From Siphonodentalium dalli (lineage: Eukaryota; Mollusca; Scaphopoda; Gadilida; Siphonodentaliidae): a stretch of 64,000 nt of DNA. The notes under the pieces were generated by a model. That model saw nothing but the letters and a program-made list of their open reading frames with translations, searched no databases and was not told the DNA's origin. The DNA lies in the NCBI GenBank assembly GCA_032622095.1, contig CP136061.1, positions 213,434,373-213,498,372 of the forward strand, written 5' to 3'. A program made the translations under genes and the position numbers. Position 1 is the stretch's first letter; every line of letters begins with the position of its first letter. Of this stretch, positions 21,578 to 32,965 are shown piece after piece.

Positions 21578-21600
21578 CTTCCGGCGCCCCTGCCTTCAAT
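21578..21600 (+). repeat. hAT right TIR and target duplication
   Basis: CTTCCGGCGCCCCTG (21578-21592) is the exact inverse of the left TIR and is followed by the second CCTTCAAT (21593-21600). Confidence 0.93.
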
Positions 21601-22090
21601 GTATGCATTAACATTAATATTACATATACTATAAAATATATTTATGTACCTGTTAAATGTGCTTTTGTCATATATTTGTATTTGAATCTTGTATATCTCA
21701 TATATCATGATTATTGATTTATTGAGATTAAAGAATTGAATTGAAAAGTGCAGTTCATATATTCATCATATCACACGAAGACCAGGAGAGGAGACTTCAT
21801 TTTCACAGTTATTTTCACGTACCGTAGAGATATAACTTCCCATAACTATTGTTTTATATTAAAGAATGTTCATGCCATGTCTGCTGATCAATACGACTTT
21901 GGGCTGGGATGAGTTTTAGGTCCATAGCCAAATCCTCAGCTGACCAGGTATCTCAAATACTGTGGCCTATTTCCAGTTGATTACCCCCTTCTTGAGTGGA
22001 CTAGCATGCATTTGTGTTCATTGAGCTCACCTATTTATGACTGCTTTATTCTTTATTGTAATATATGTGGGTATGATGTTATGGTATCAT

Positions 22091-22419
22091 GGGGGCATCG
22101 GCTGCCCAATCGGTTAGGGGTACAACTCTAAGCCGTTTCTCCCACCAGCGCTAGGGATAAGGGTTCAAATCCATTTGTTTCCATCGTGGACTTTGTAACT
22201 CGAAATCTTTATCTGGTAGAGTTGACAATTTCTCGCCGATGGTCGGTGGATTGTCCAACATGGTCGACGAGTTTATCAGTCTTTGCTATCACTGTTAGAT
22301 TAGCCGTAAGTTTGCGGATTTCCTTCACCACTAAAACCGGTAATGTCATGATATGGCCTTAGTTTCTGAAAGCGACATTAAACCCCAATCAATCAACCAA
22401 TCAGTCAATCAATCAATCA
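22091..22419 (+). mobile_element. tRNA-derived SINE, second copy
   Basis: The head GGCATCGGCTGCCCAATCGG is degenerate at the A box, with a good B box GGTTCAAATCC. It shares the body 'ggactttgtaactcgaaat..', 'tcaccactaaaac' and 'gcgacattaaacccc' with the copy at 3767 and has a long (AATC)n-like tail. No clear target duplication was found. Confidence 0.8.
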
Positions 22420-23997
22420 TGATTGCCTCCTTTCATAGAACGAAAATACTTAGATTATTAACTATTTTAGCAGTTCTTTCTACCTTAAGGGACAAACAAG
22501 AATTATATTTTGAACCTATAAAATGTATTAAAATCAAATGTTTTATCTTCTCTTAATGCTTGTTCAGATTATATATAACATGAAGATGAGAAATTCTTTG
22601 TTAAAATCTGATTTTTGCAAAACGCGCGTCTGTCCCATTAGGGTGGTGCTGAGGTGACACATTTTCCATATCAATCTCTGTTTCCCACAACTAGAAGTTA
22701 GGGAGATACTATGGTAGCGAGTCACAGTTATAGTAAACTGGATATCTTTCCTGAAATATTAATGTTGTTGGAATTTAAAGGAATGTAATACACCGGTCAA
22801 ATTTAGGTGACACACACGCCTTTGAACTGAAAAATACATTTCGGAAAACTGAATTAAATTGGATTTTAAACAGTCAGTTTTAGAACACTCAATGGTTTGT
22901 TAGTTTGAATAAATTCTGATTGACCGGGAACAAAAGTTCGGTTGAAAACCAAGAAGTATTGTTTTTGGACGATGTGTGCAAATATTCGTCAAGAGATTCT
23001 TTTCAGAAAATATAGACAATGCTTGCACTATATGTAGTTAAATACTTTACCCTTTCGTTGCATCCATTAGCTTGAAGGTGCAACTTTGTCTGTGTATTTT
23101 CTAGTTATTGAAAACAAGCATGACTACCCATGATGCAACAAGCCATCGCTGTGCCCCATTTAATATTTGATACCCGTAATGTGTTATTTTTTCTCATTGG
23201 TTCTGACAAAGCGTCGCCGAAGGAAACGCAATATCTCTAGCCACGCAATTACATACAAGAAAACCATAGTCAGAAATGGTAACGCGCTCAAGATCATATC
23301 TTATATACCCATGATTGTAATTATAGAATATAAAATATATTGGTTTCGCGAATGACCAACTCAGAATTCCGTTAAAATAAAAATAACAACCAGCACCTAA
23401 TTAACGAACCGGCGGCCGACTCCGACCACAACCATCAGTGGGCTGCAGAACGAAAACTATCTATAAAAGTTGAAATATAAGACTTACAAATTATCTTTTA
23501 AATTTCTATTATTGGTAATTGACATAGCTTGTCACAAACCAAAATCAACATTATTGGCATAATAATGTAAAGGACAATAAACGAAATTGAAATTCCCAAC
23601 TACACCTTTTACCGGACTCGGCCTCCTGGTCGCGCAGTTCGACTTTTAAACCGGAAAAAACAATTATCTGTTAATAAAATGCCCATGGGACCACGGCTAT
23701 CAATAAATTGCCGAACAGTATACACGCGGTGCGCGCGCTAATAATAGGATTATCCGGATTCTGAATTATGGAAACAGAACAGTTAAAGTTGTCAACGGAT
23801 CCAAACTTTCGTTCGTATTATTCTCGCAGTTTTCGTCGCTGACACAGGACAGCATTGGAGCGGATTGGTGCAATTATAAGATAGATAACATTGTCACCAC
23901 TAAAGTTCGGAAAGTATTAACATGCTCACTACGGAAACTTTAAACTCTCTCTGAAAAAAATGTGGTAACAAATATGTTATTGTGTGACAGGGCCACA
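22420..23997. other. No gene recognised
   Basis: AT-rich DNA. If the exon at 24517-24834 is real, this would lie in or beyond its first intron on the minus strand, but no second exon could be identified. Confidence 0.4.
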
Positions 23998-24493
23998 CCC
24001 CGGGTCAAGTGACCTGCTAATGTGCTATGATGTGGTTGCGTCCTGCTGAATTGCTGTGATGCTGTTATGGCAAACTGATGCTGTTAACAAAAAGCACCGT
24101 TATATTTTTTTAAATTGTCTTTTTCGCCGTGTTCCTATAATCTAAACATCCAGGAAAGGCCATTATGCGTATCAAACATTCAAAAACATATTTATTGCGA
24201 AATAATTTTATTACCGGTTGTATTAGTTGTTTGAAAATCGACTATAATCAATATGATTATTCACGTCGTTTTAGAAATACAAGCGTAGGCATTCTTATAT
24301 TTTTAAAAACATATATGTTCTTGTATGTTTCATACACGCTCTCTTTTTTCTCAAATCGCTCGGATTAGCCAAACACCGCGGAAATGACAACTTTAGAAAA
24401 AATAACGGTACTGTTTCAGAATGCCCTACACGCGTCATGGCAATTCAGAAGGACCATTATCATCATGGCATATTAGCAGGACCACTTGACCAG
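23998..24493. mobile_element. MITE family R, copy 1
   Basis: The inverted ends are CCGGGTCAAGTGACCTGCTA and the reverse complement of CCTGGTCAAGTGGTCCTGCT. Internal landmarks 'tcaaacattcaaaaacat' and 'gattagccaaacaccgcg' are shared with 34211-34669. Its right edge lies about 18 bp inside the predicted splice donor of the exon at 24517-24834, so it would sit in the first intron. Confidence 0.65.
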
Positions 24494-24516
24494 GAGTGAG
24501 CCAGCTTAGTACTTAC

Positions 24517-24834
24517 CAGCAGTAACTTTGTGAAACACTTATATTCGCTTCCTTCAAATTCCTCAATGAGAGTTCCGCGACTGTATTCCAGAAGATGGCA
24601 TGTTTTGTTTCTCACATTATAAACAACTTTCTCACAACCAGTCGTACAAGTACAAAATTTCTGACACCTCGGCATGTTGCTCGTCTGTAGAGAATGCAGC
24701 CGACTGACATTCTGCCAGCATATCTTCTCGGTAAATTCTAGCGAACATCTAGCTGTAAAAACTAGTGACACGCTAAATATTGTAGAACAAAAACCAACGC
24801 AGAAGGAGCGCCCAAGACGGATGAGCCAGTACAT
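24517..24834 (-). CDS. Candidate first coding exon of a secreted Cys-rich, PAN-like protein
   Basis: An ATG at 24834-24832 opens 106 codons that end exactly at a strong splice donor, CTG|GTAAGTAC (GT at 24516-24515), phase 0. Residues ~10-29 are hydrophobic (FCVGFCSTIFSVSLVFTA) and end before RC, consistent with a signal peptide or signal anchor. The remainder has a Cys pattern (residues ~31, 40, 58, 62, 64, 68, 79 and ~98) with VVYNVRNKTCHLLEY, reminiscent of PAN/apple domains in secreted invertebrate proteins. In-frame codon use is less AT-skewed than the surroundings. The rest of the gene was not found within the window; it may lie in small exons below 24 kb or be lost. It could be a pseudogene first exon. 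The family assignment is tentative; the exon call is better supported by signal peptide plus donor. Confidence 0.5.
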
Positions 24835-25175
24835 AGTTGGTCAGCAAGGAACAGATTAACTTAACAACCACATGGCAGTGTGTATCCTGGTGCAGACATG
24901 AACATTATATGCACGTCGCACGTTTTATATATGGTCGTTACAACAAGCGACTCTGATATTAATCAATCAAAGACATGACGCACACACCTCTTGTCATTGT
25001 CTTGACTGTTCCAAGAAAAATGGTTGATTCATTGATTGGAGTTCAACGTAATATCTGTATTAAAGGTCAAGGAATCCATTTCTGATGGCAACACACAGAG
25101 ATTGACATACATTGAAATATTGTAACTGAACGAGAATAATTGGGTTAGATAAATTCAGAGCAGTTTCGTTTGCAC

Positions 25176-25289
25176 AAACTACCACATTGTCTAGTACGAC
25201 ACGACCATGGTAATCGCACAACAATGAACATTAAACTACCACATTGTCTAGTACGACACGACCATGGTAATCGCACAACAATGAACATT
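25176..25289. repeat. 57-bp tandem duplication
   Basis: AAACTACCACATTGTCTAGT... is repeated once with a 57-bp shift (25176 and 25233). The two copies look identical by eye, so the duplication is recent or an assembly effect. Confidence 0.85.
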
Positions 25290-25436
25290 TTATGAAAACA
25301 GCTAGTTGAAACAAAGGGCCCGACCACATCTGATCTCTGGTGACATTGAAGCGACCACAACGGGCCATCGATTCGAGAACATATACGAGTAATACTAATT
25401 TCGATCATTCTAAAACATATGAATCCGGCATGCCCT

Positions 25437-26073
25437 TTAACCCTTTACCCAACAACGGCCCTGTGCCAATGCATTCTCTTATATATGCGAGTCGACCATA
25501 GGTCGCCTCGCATATATAAGAGAATGCATTGGCTTAACACATTAAAAATTATAAAATTGTTAAAGAATGTAAGAAAAAATGGTAAAAAGTGTTAATAAAA
25601 GATTTTTTTTAGGCCAATGCATTCTCTTATATATGCGAGGCGACCATTCTAAAACATATGAATCCGGCATGCCCTTTAACCCTTTACCCAACAACGGCCC
25701 TGTGCCAATGCATTCTCTTATATATGCGAGTCGACCATAGGTCGCCTCGCATATATAAGAGAATGCATTGGCTTAACACATTAAAAATTATAAAATTGTT
25801 AAAGAATGTAAGAAAAAATGGTAAAAAGTGTTAATAAAAGATTTTTTTTAGGCCAATGCATTCTCTTATATATGCGAGGCGACCTATGGTCGACTCGCAT
25901 ATATAAGAGAATGCATTGGCACAGGGCATAACTGTAACCATCACAATGTGGTCAATGAGCCGGTTCCAATGATATCCATATTTGTATGGTTTTATTGAGA
26001 CAGACCCAAGATAATTTAGGCTGTTGCAGCTTTATTTGGCCGTTTTTGGCCGGTTTGTTGGGTAAAGGGTTAA
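25437..26073 (+). mobile_element. PiggyBac-type double-hairpin MITE with internal tandem duplication, copy 2
   Basis: It is bounded by TTAA-CCCTTTACCCAACA and its inverse TGTTGGGTAAAGGG-TTAA. The 67-bp hairpin at 25466-25532 has 32-bp arms with one mismatch and a 3-nt loop. The segment from about 25406 is repeated with a 239-bp shift at 25645, apparently without differences. The repeated unit includes 31 bp of flanking host DNA ('cattctaaaacatatg...gcccttt'), so duplication followed insertion. The downstream breakpoint lies in the loop of the second hairpin. Confidence 0.85.
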
Positions 26074-27755
26074 GACATAAAGGAACAAAGCTACATGTAT
26101 CAGTTAAAACAAAAATGTTTGTACATGTAAAAGTAAAACATCTCAATGCCATACTTTTTGGTAACATGTAAGGCGTGAAATTGTCCAGTCACATGTAAAC
26201 AGAGTGTTTGTTTCAACTGGTGACGGCGCACATCACGACAATATATCAGTAAAAGCCAGTTGGGATTTAAACCTTCAAAGACAACAGCAGACCCCTTACT
26301 AACTGTGCGCGATGACTTGGCAATAACGTTCTCATTTGTTGCACATTTTTCGATGAAATTTGATAGCATGATGCATCAAACTGTATACTAGTATCACGAC
26401 ACTTAGTATTCATATATGTGAGTCAGCCAAAGATAGTTTGATAAGAAAATGCAACCAATAGTGGACTCCCGGTCCGTAAAGTGTCGTAATAAGTGGGCGA
26501 TAACATGACGAATGGCGACAATGTCTCATATCCGCACGGTTCAATGGAAATTGATGAACATGGGATGAATCGGGAATCTAATTGTAATAGTTGTATTTGA
26601 AAGTTGGAATTGTATAGATATGTGGCCATCCGTCACTGCGGGACTCAGTTCATTGTTTACTGTGTTCTTGACATCGAAGCTCTTGTGAATTACTCGGGTG
26701 GGTACAGTATTTCCTCTCGTTATATGCATGTATGTGCTTTGAATCGATCACAAACATTGTCAACTGGATTGAACAGGTCAAGTTAAAAAAACTGACAAAT
26801 TTGACAACGCTGCCAACATTCTATTAGCTTCTACGCTGTTTTTGATATTATTGTCACTAGTGGTTGACACCGAAGCTCTTGTGAATTATTCTAGCGCGTG
26901 TACCTGTATCATCTTGTGCCAGTAAATCTATTTGTGTTTTGATAGTCACAGCACTGTCAATTTCAACATCAACACTGAGTCGAATGAAGTCAAGCCAGAG
27001 CCGACCACTCCGTGTCCTCGTTGTTGCAGCCTCGAAGACAGCCCAGTTGTCACAATTTAGTGGAAAATACCAATGATTAAGCCGGTTTTCGCAGATTTAG
27101 AACTTTTCCGGTTCACACAGAAACTGCAGTCAGGGTGTCTTAACATTAGTCCACAACTGTATAGGTCACACCCCCCCCAAAAAAAACAATAGTTTGCACA
27201 GCACCAGCGATGAATTGACCACTGACAAAAGAAAATTCGTGAGTGATAAAGATACCGGTACCTGAGAATAACGTAACCTAATTACGAACGCAAGACAATG
27301 CGGATCCGGAATGTTGCGCAGAATGAATATATCGGATCATAGTACTAAATACAAACCAGTAATAATAAACACTAAATATCGGCATCGTCAGACTCATTCA
27401 TACTCTATGGAGTCAATGTCGTATATAATTTGGTCACCTATAAATATACTGCTAAATTTTGATGGCATGAACCTGGAATCACGCACAATTTTAACAGACC
27501 ATTTTACGGGCGCATAAAACAACGGTGATTCACCGTACAACTGATGAAATGGTATGGGACCGTCGGATTACGACGGTCCGACACTATCAAACCGGCAGTA
27601 TTTTTTAACAGTGTATGCAATAGAGTAGGACCTGTCTGTATGACTGTTCGCGATATCTCTACTTGGACCGATTTAAACCAAATTTGGTGTGATGATTTAT
27701 TTTAATTAAAAAGAAATCTGTTAAATCGAGCAAGTAGTTAAATATAAAACAAACA
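26074..27755. other. No gene recognised
   Basis: Mixed-composition DNA with a diverged internal repetition of 'gacatcgaagctcttgtgaattactc' at ~26670 and ~26865. No supported exon. Confidence 0.4.
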
Positions 27756-27756
27756 T

Positions 27757-29390
27757 TATTTATCAGTTGGCAGGTCATTTATGATTAATAGGAATAAAAC
27801 AGGTCCCAAAAACGTAACTTGTGGAACGTCACTGGTCACATCAGCCCACTCCCAAAATGAGTTCCCAACTGCCACTCTTTGCCTTCTATCCATGATAAAT
27901 TCCTTGATCCAGTATAGTACATTCCCGCTTACCACATAGGCTGCTATGTTCTTGAGCAAACGCTAGTGGGGAACTGAATCGAATGCCTTTTTGAAATCAA
28001 GGTATATCATATCCATTGGCTCACTTTTATCAAGGGCTGATGTGACAAATTCCAAGAACTCTAATAGCTGTGTCGTGCACGATCTTCTGGATCGAAAGCC
28101 ATGTTGGCAGTCTGAGAAGAGGTCGTGGTTCTCCATGTGTCCCATTATTGCTTTATTGATGTATGATTCCATTACAGGATACAGGACGCAAGTCAAGCTC
28201 ACAGGTCTGTAGTTTCCGGGATCAGTTTAATCACCTTTTTTTTGAAAATTGCGGTCACATTCGCTGCGCCCCATATTCCTGACAATTTACTCTCTTCGAT
28301 GGTTTTGTTGAAAAGAATACACAACGACACACCTCATTGGCACACCCCATTGGCACACCCTTTCGGTACTCTCCTGGTATATCGTCGGCCCGTGGCTTTT
28401 ATATAGATTTAATCTAATTGACTATTTCTAACGGCTTCCGGGGTTATTCAATACAAGTTGCCATATCCGTGAGATATATGTCGTGTTGTTTCTTGATGTT
28501 TGGTTGAGATAATTTGTCTTCTACTGTGAAGACTTTCGAGAAATAGTCATTCAACACTCCTGCATTTTCGACATCGCTCGCTGCCATTTCATTCGTGGTT
28601 GTGTCTCGTAAATCAGGAACTCCTTGTTTGTGTGCGGACTTGATTCGAACATACGCCCAGAATGCTTTAGGGTTTGTTTTTTGATTTTTTTGCTAAATTC
28701 GCTTCATGTTCTCGCTTTGATTTTCGGATGGAGTCAGTAACTATATTCCCGACAGATTTATATTGTTTGAAGTCTTCTTTCCTTCCGCTTTTCCAAAACG
28801 TTTTAAACGCCTTGCGTTTCAGTTTGAGGTCCTCGTGAATGTTCCCTGTTACCAACGGGTTACTCCTTTTTGTTATTTTGTTGGAACAGCTCATTTTTGG
28901 AATATGATCGCCAATGAGTACTGTAGAAGACCATCCACCCATCATCACATGACATATCTTCTAGCTTGCCCCACTCAAACTCCCTGTATTTCATTTGGAA
29001 TACTCTTGTATTGTCACCTTTATCGAGTAGTTGTTTTTGTGTTCTTGGTCCCGTAGACTTCCAGTTCGCGTGTTTGTTCAGCGTAGCCTCTATCACATCA
29101 TGATCGCTTTTTCCAATTGGGGCACAATGCTCGACTTTAGTTATAAAGTCATCTCGATTAGTAATGATTAAGTCTAGTAGAATAGATATCTGGTTTCCCT
29201 GTGTCTCGTGGGTTTAGATATAAGTTGTGACGAAAACAATTCCTGAGACATTCAATGATTACCCTGTGTCTCGTGGGTTTAGTAATAAGTTGTGACAAAA
29301 ACAATTCCTGAGACATTCAATTAGTTTATCACCTTGTTCGCTAATTTGCGGAAAGAACAATTCCCACTGTATGTCAGGGGAAGTTGAACA
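27757..29390 (-). pseudogene. CR1/L2-like LINE remnant (endonuclease end, linker, partial reverse transcriptase)
   Basis: Read on the minus strand, the order is endonuclease C-terminus, linker and reverse transcriptase. The endonuclease part has LDLIITNRDD and the terminal SDH motif GKSDHDVIEA (about 29090-29190). The linker is Lys-rich. The RT begins near 28250 with DPGNYRPVSLT, then QHGFRSRRSC and motif A LDFKKAFDSVPH, and includes a decayed motif B region (VPQVTFLGP). An in-frame TAG replaces the codon after SVPH (~27963), and there are further frameshifts and a 65-bp duplication (29197-29324). The catalytic F/YADD motif and everything beyond are missing: homology stops near 27757. The 5' end is truncated within the endonuclease. 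It is non-functional. The 3' truncation is unusual for a LINE and implies a later deletion. Confidence 0.85.
29197..29324. repeat. 65-bp tandem duplication within the LINE remnant
   Basis: CCCTGTGTCTCGTGGGTTTA... repeats once with a 65-bp shift (29197 and 29262), with a few mismatches. It interrupts the endonuclease reading frame. Confidence 0.8.
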
Positions 29391-29399
29391 ACCTAGCAC

Positions 29400-30525
29400 G
29401 AATTCTTGCGCTTCCGTATTCCATCCTGCCGATTTTTCTAAAAAAAACTGACTGCCCGCTGAATGTTGGGGTAAGGGGTGACATAGTCGTAAAGATCAAA
29501 GCACCTATGACCAAGGATGACATGGTTAGCATATTATTTGCGGTATATATTTTCACAATTCTCGAGATTATTCACGAGATCCCGCATCTTAGGAATACTG
29601 AATTATCGCCCATTAAGGTAGGCAAACAATTACCGATGTTTTGGTCTGTTTTCACAATAACTCTCAGAAATCTTGCCTTCTATCAACGAAAGCATGGCAT
29701 TACCATACTTGTATATACAAGTATGTATACCGATATATCTTAGCACAGAAATATCCCGATATCCTGTGTTTTTTTTACTCCGTCCTGTCGAATTTTTCCA
29801 AAAACAGTGACTTTTTGCTGAATTTTGGGGGTGAGGGATGAAATGATCGTACAAAATAGAACACGTATTGCAGAGGTTGACACATTCAACCTATTACAAT
29901 AATTATGCGATGTACATCGCCACCGTTATCCAGACTGTATCCGAGATCCCAGGTTAAAGTTATATTGATTTATAGCCCATCATGATTAAGAGGGTCAAAA
30001 CAAATGAAAAATTGCTCTTTTTTGTCTATATTTACAATAAATTTCAGCATTCTTGCCATCTATAAAACGAAATCGTGACTATCATATTACATATCTAGAA
30101 GTATATATATTGCAATATGTTAACTAGCTCAACAAATTGTGTTTCTCTACCTTTATTTATCATTTTTCCGCATTTTACAAAAACAGCGATTTTTGCTTGA
30201 AATTTGCATCTTAAACCTCTCAAAATCATCTTTTACATCATTTGTATATTTCACACCGGTTCCTACCCATCGTGGTCAAGTGATCGTGCTATATTTTGTA
30301 CGATATACGTGGTCAAAGTGATCGATGCATTGTCGCGTTCTTTGGTTAGTCAGAACGATTCGAGGAAAATTATGTGTCTATATGAAACATTCAGGCATTG
30401 ACTACGGTCGCTTTGTCACAACCAACGCCAATATTTTAACACATTTTAGATATATATGTTCTTGAGTATTTGATACATGGCTTCTCTCGATTCGAGGCTT
30501 CATATTGTCAGCACATCTCTACCAG
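29400..30525. repeat. Diverged ~375-bp tandem repeat, three units
   Basis: The marker 'ttttc.aaaaacagtgac' occurs near 29415, 29788 and 30166. Shared blocks follow each: 'atcccgcatcttagg / atcccaggttaaag', 'tattt.cacaataa.t.tcag.attcttgcc' and 'tatatacaagtatgtata'. Divergence is considerable. No coding function is inferred. Confidence 0.55.
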
Positions 30526-31194
30526 AATCGTTTTTCGGCCCACCAGAAATCCGTGATAGATTATCGACGCTGGGAGAGCTTGAATGTCTCTGTTAAACAA
30601 TAAGCTTCAATCTCAACGGCTCGGCCATTTCCTCGTTCGCACAGGTGGGGGGATGTTTTTCCTTCAAGTCTCTTCGACTGTTTTTGCAATGGGTTTGGCT
30701 TAAAACACCTTAGAATAAGAGAAATAATGTAATTCTAACTGCTAAACAGACTACAGACAGTCATCGTGTTGTATTTTGTTGCAAATGGGTGTCAGCCCCA
30801 GCTGTCAGTCCAAGGTAAATTCAAACATAAATTTCGTAACGACAATTTTTTAAACAAAGGCTGTCTTAATATCTTATATTAAACCAAGCTAATCAAATAT
30901 ACACACCTGTAATAAAATATACTGATAGAAGACTTATTCAGTTTTGTATTACAGGAGTGTTTAGCTGCTAAGCTTTATTCAATAACTCAACAGCACTGAA
31001 GGGAATTTTCATATAAACCAGCTGTATAAACAACAACAATTTTCATAAAAATATAACTTGTTTTTGCATAATCTGCATATAAAACAAACAAAAATAACAT
31101 TTAGCATAAAACTATAAAAGAAAATAAATGGAATGCTCATCACTAAACTATGAAACAGCAACTGGGCTAAGCTGGGCTGATTAAAAATATAACT
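30526..31194. other. No gene recognised
   Basis: AT-rich, with many 'aaaacaa/aaataac' runs. No supported feature. Confidence 0.4.
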
Positions 31195-31594
31195 TTAAAC
31201 CTATACCCAACAGAAGGGCCCTGTGCCAATGCATTCTCTTATATATGCGAGTCGACCATAGGTCGCCTCACATATATAAGAGAATGCATTGGCTTAACAC
31301 ATTAAAAATTATAAAATTGTTAAAGAATGTTAGAAAAAATGGTAAAAAGTGTTAAAAAAAGATAATTTTTAGGCCAATGCATTCACTTATATATGCGAGG
31401 CGACCTATGGTCGACTCGCATATATAAGAGAATGCATTGGCACAGGGCATAACTGTAACTATCACAATGTGGTCAAGAAGCCGGTTCCAATGATATCCAT
31501 ATGTGTATGGTTCTATTGAGACAGACCGAAGATATTTTAGGCTGTTGAAGCTTTATTTGGCTTTTTTTGGCCGGTTTGTTGGGTAAAGGGTTAA
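31195..31594 (+). mobile_element. PiggyBac-type double-hairpin MITE, copy 3
   Basis: About 400 bp bounded by TTAA. The left TIR is slightly mutated (ACCTATACCCAACA) and the right is canonical TGTTGGGTAAAGGG-TTAA. Both hairpins are present, at about 31226-31292 and 31373-31440. This is the most complete undisrupted architecture of the family in the window. Confidence 0.85.
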
Positions 31595-31599
31595 AATAA

Positions 31600-32364
31600 A
31601 AAAGTAAATACATACGATAACAGCACATAGAATTCTTGTCGTCAATATTAGACTAGATCTGCTGACTTGATAAAACATAACAACAATAACCATGGATATA
31701 CCATGCGAAGCTCCCTATCATTTACATATTGATTTGTAGAGACAGGACTCTATTTTTCAAATTCACCAAGTTTGGTTTTCAAAGTTTGATTAAACCAACA
31801 AAACTTCACTACAGTCATGATGCATATAGAACTGAACTTGACATAACTCTACAGAAGTATTAATGACGACATTATTTCACGTGAATCTATGGCTTGTTTT
31901 AGGATGATCTGCCAGGGTCTGCACAAATTTAAATGTGCAAATACAACAAACAAACTTGATTCAACCATTTCCTGCAACCCCGGTGACGACAAAACACAAG
32001 AAAAGCATATTCCATGAGAGACTAATTCCAATTTTTCATAATAGTATGCACAGAAATTCATATACAGCTGTTTACAGTGAATTTCCCCCCGTAAATCTGT
32101 TTATTGTTAAATCTGATGGTCGAAAAAAAAGTGCCGAAAACAAAAAAAATTGGACGCGGGGGTGGGTGGGCCCCAACAAGGGTCGAAAGAAAAAATCAGC
32201 ATACGTGCCTGAACATTTTTTCCGACCCCCCCCCCGGTTCGCATGGAAATAACCTGTCCCATAAATAAACACCATATTCGCGTAAAGCTACAGTACACAC
32301 CCCTGGTAATAAGGAGATGACTTTGACTCATTATTATTACATGTACAATGAGAAACAATTCGGA
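31600..32364. other. No gene recognised; C/G homopolymer patches
   Basis: It contains an A-rich/G-rich patch at 32128-32180 and a C10 run near 32227. No supported gene. Confidence 0.35.
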
Positions 32365-32475
32365 TCAATGTGACTAACTTATGGTTAGTCACAAGCATTT
32401 AGGGTCACTTTTACTAACCCACACCTTTCAGCTAGTCACTGTGACTGACTCTGGTTTAAGTCAAAGTGACTAAGC
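32365..32475. repeat. TTAGTCA/TGACTAA dyad cluster, left
   Basis: Repeated half-sites GTGACTAAC, GTTAGTCAC, CTAGTCACTGTGACTGAC and AAAGTGACTAAG are packed in ~110 bp. A second, larger cluster lies at 33930-34165, on the other side of two Helitron-like elements. The pair may be the arms of one foldback element. Confidence 0.45.
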
Positions 32476-32561
32476 TACACCAAGAATAACAATAATTGCA
32501 ACACTGTCTTGAATTATGCTTAATACTCATTGCTAAATATTTCCATTTTATCGCAGTTATA

Positions 32562-32965
32562 TCTCATATATATTTTGAAGACCTCTGTTTGTACGTCATA
32601 TTGGCGAGCCCGTGCGGCGCCCGCTTCGCGCATGCGCAGACGAGATCTCGGAAACGGGTTGAGCTATCGACGTGAAATTTGCTATGTGAATGTATCTTGC
32701 CCCGGATACGAATTTTATCGGGTCGCCGAGCCCGTGCGACGCCAGCTTCGCGCACGCGCAGACCATATCTCGGAAACGGGTGGAGCTATCGACTTGAAAT
32801 TTGGTATGTGAATGTATCTTGCCCCGGATACGAATTTTATCGTGTCGCCGAGCCCGTGCGACGCCAGCTTCGCGCATGCGCAGACCAGATCTCGGAAACG
32901 GGTGGAGCTATCGACTTGAAATTTGGTTTTTGAATAGCCCGGACAACGTCGGGCTCATCGGCTAG
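32562..32965 (+). mobile_element. Non-autonomous Helitron-like element 1
   Basis: It begins A|TCTCATATATATTTTGAAG and ends with an imperfect hairpin GCCCGGACAACGTCGGGC (32937-32954), then 7 nt, then CTAG followed by T. A 5' TC, a 3' hairpin plus CTRR, and insertion between A and T are Helitron hallmarks. The interior has three 121-bp core units ('cccgtgcg.cgcc.gcttcgcgca.gcgcag', 'atctcggaaacgggt.gagctatcgac'). No Rep/helicase is encoded. Confidence 0.75.

Larger units (their letters stand above)
17212..21592 (+). mobile_element. Complete autonomous hAT transposon
   Basis: The element spans 4381 bp. The first 15 bases, CAGGGGCGCCGGAAG, are the exact reverse complement of the last 15. The target duplication CCTTCAAT is perfect at 17204-17211 and 21593-21600. 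An 8-bp duplication with CAGGG ends is diagnostic of the hAT superfamily. It contains one long transposase ORF without introns or stops (18051-20522). Subterminal motifs are CTGCCCCCCCTGCC at 17247-17260 and 21556-21569, and [T/A]TGCCCTTTTT-like motifs twice near each end. Perfect TIRs, a perfect target duplication and an intact ORF together indicate recent insertion. The ORF also carries an internal copy of the right terminus (19808-19836). Confidence 0.95.
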
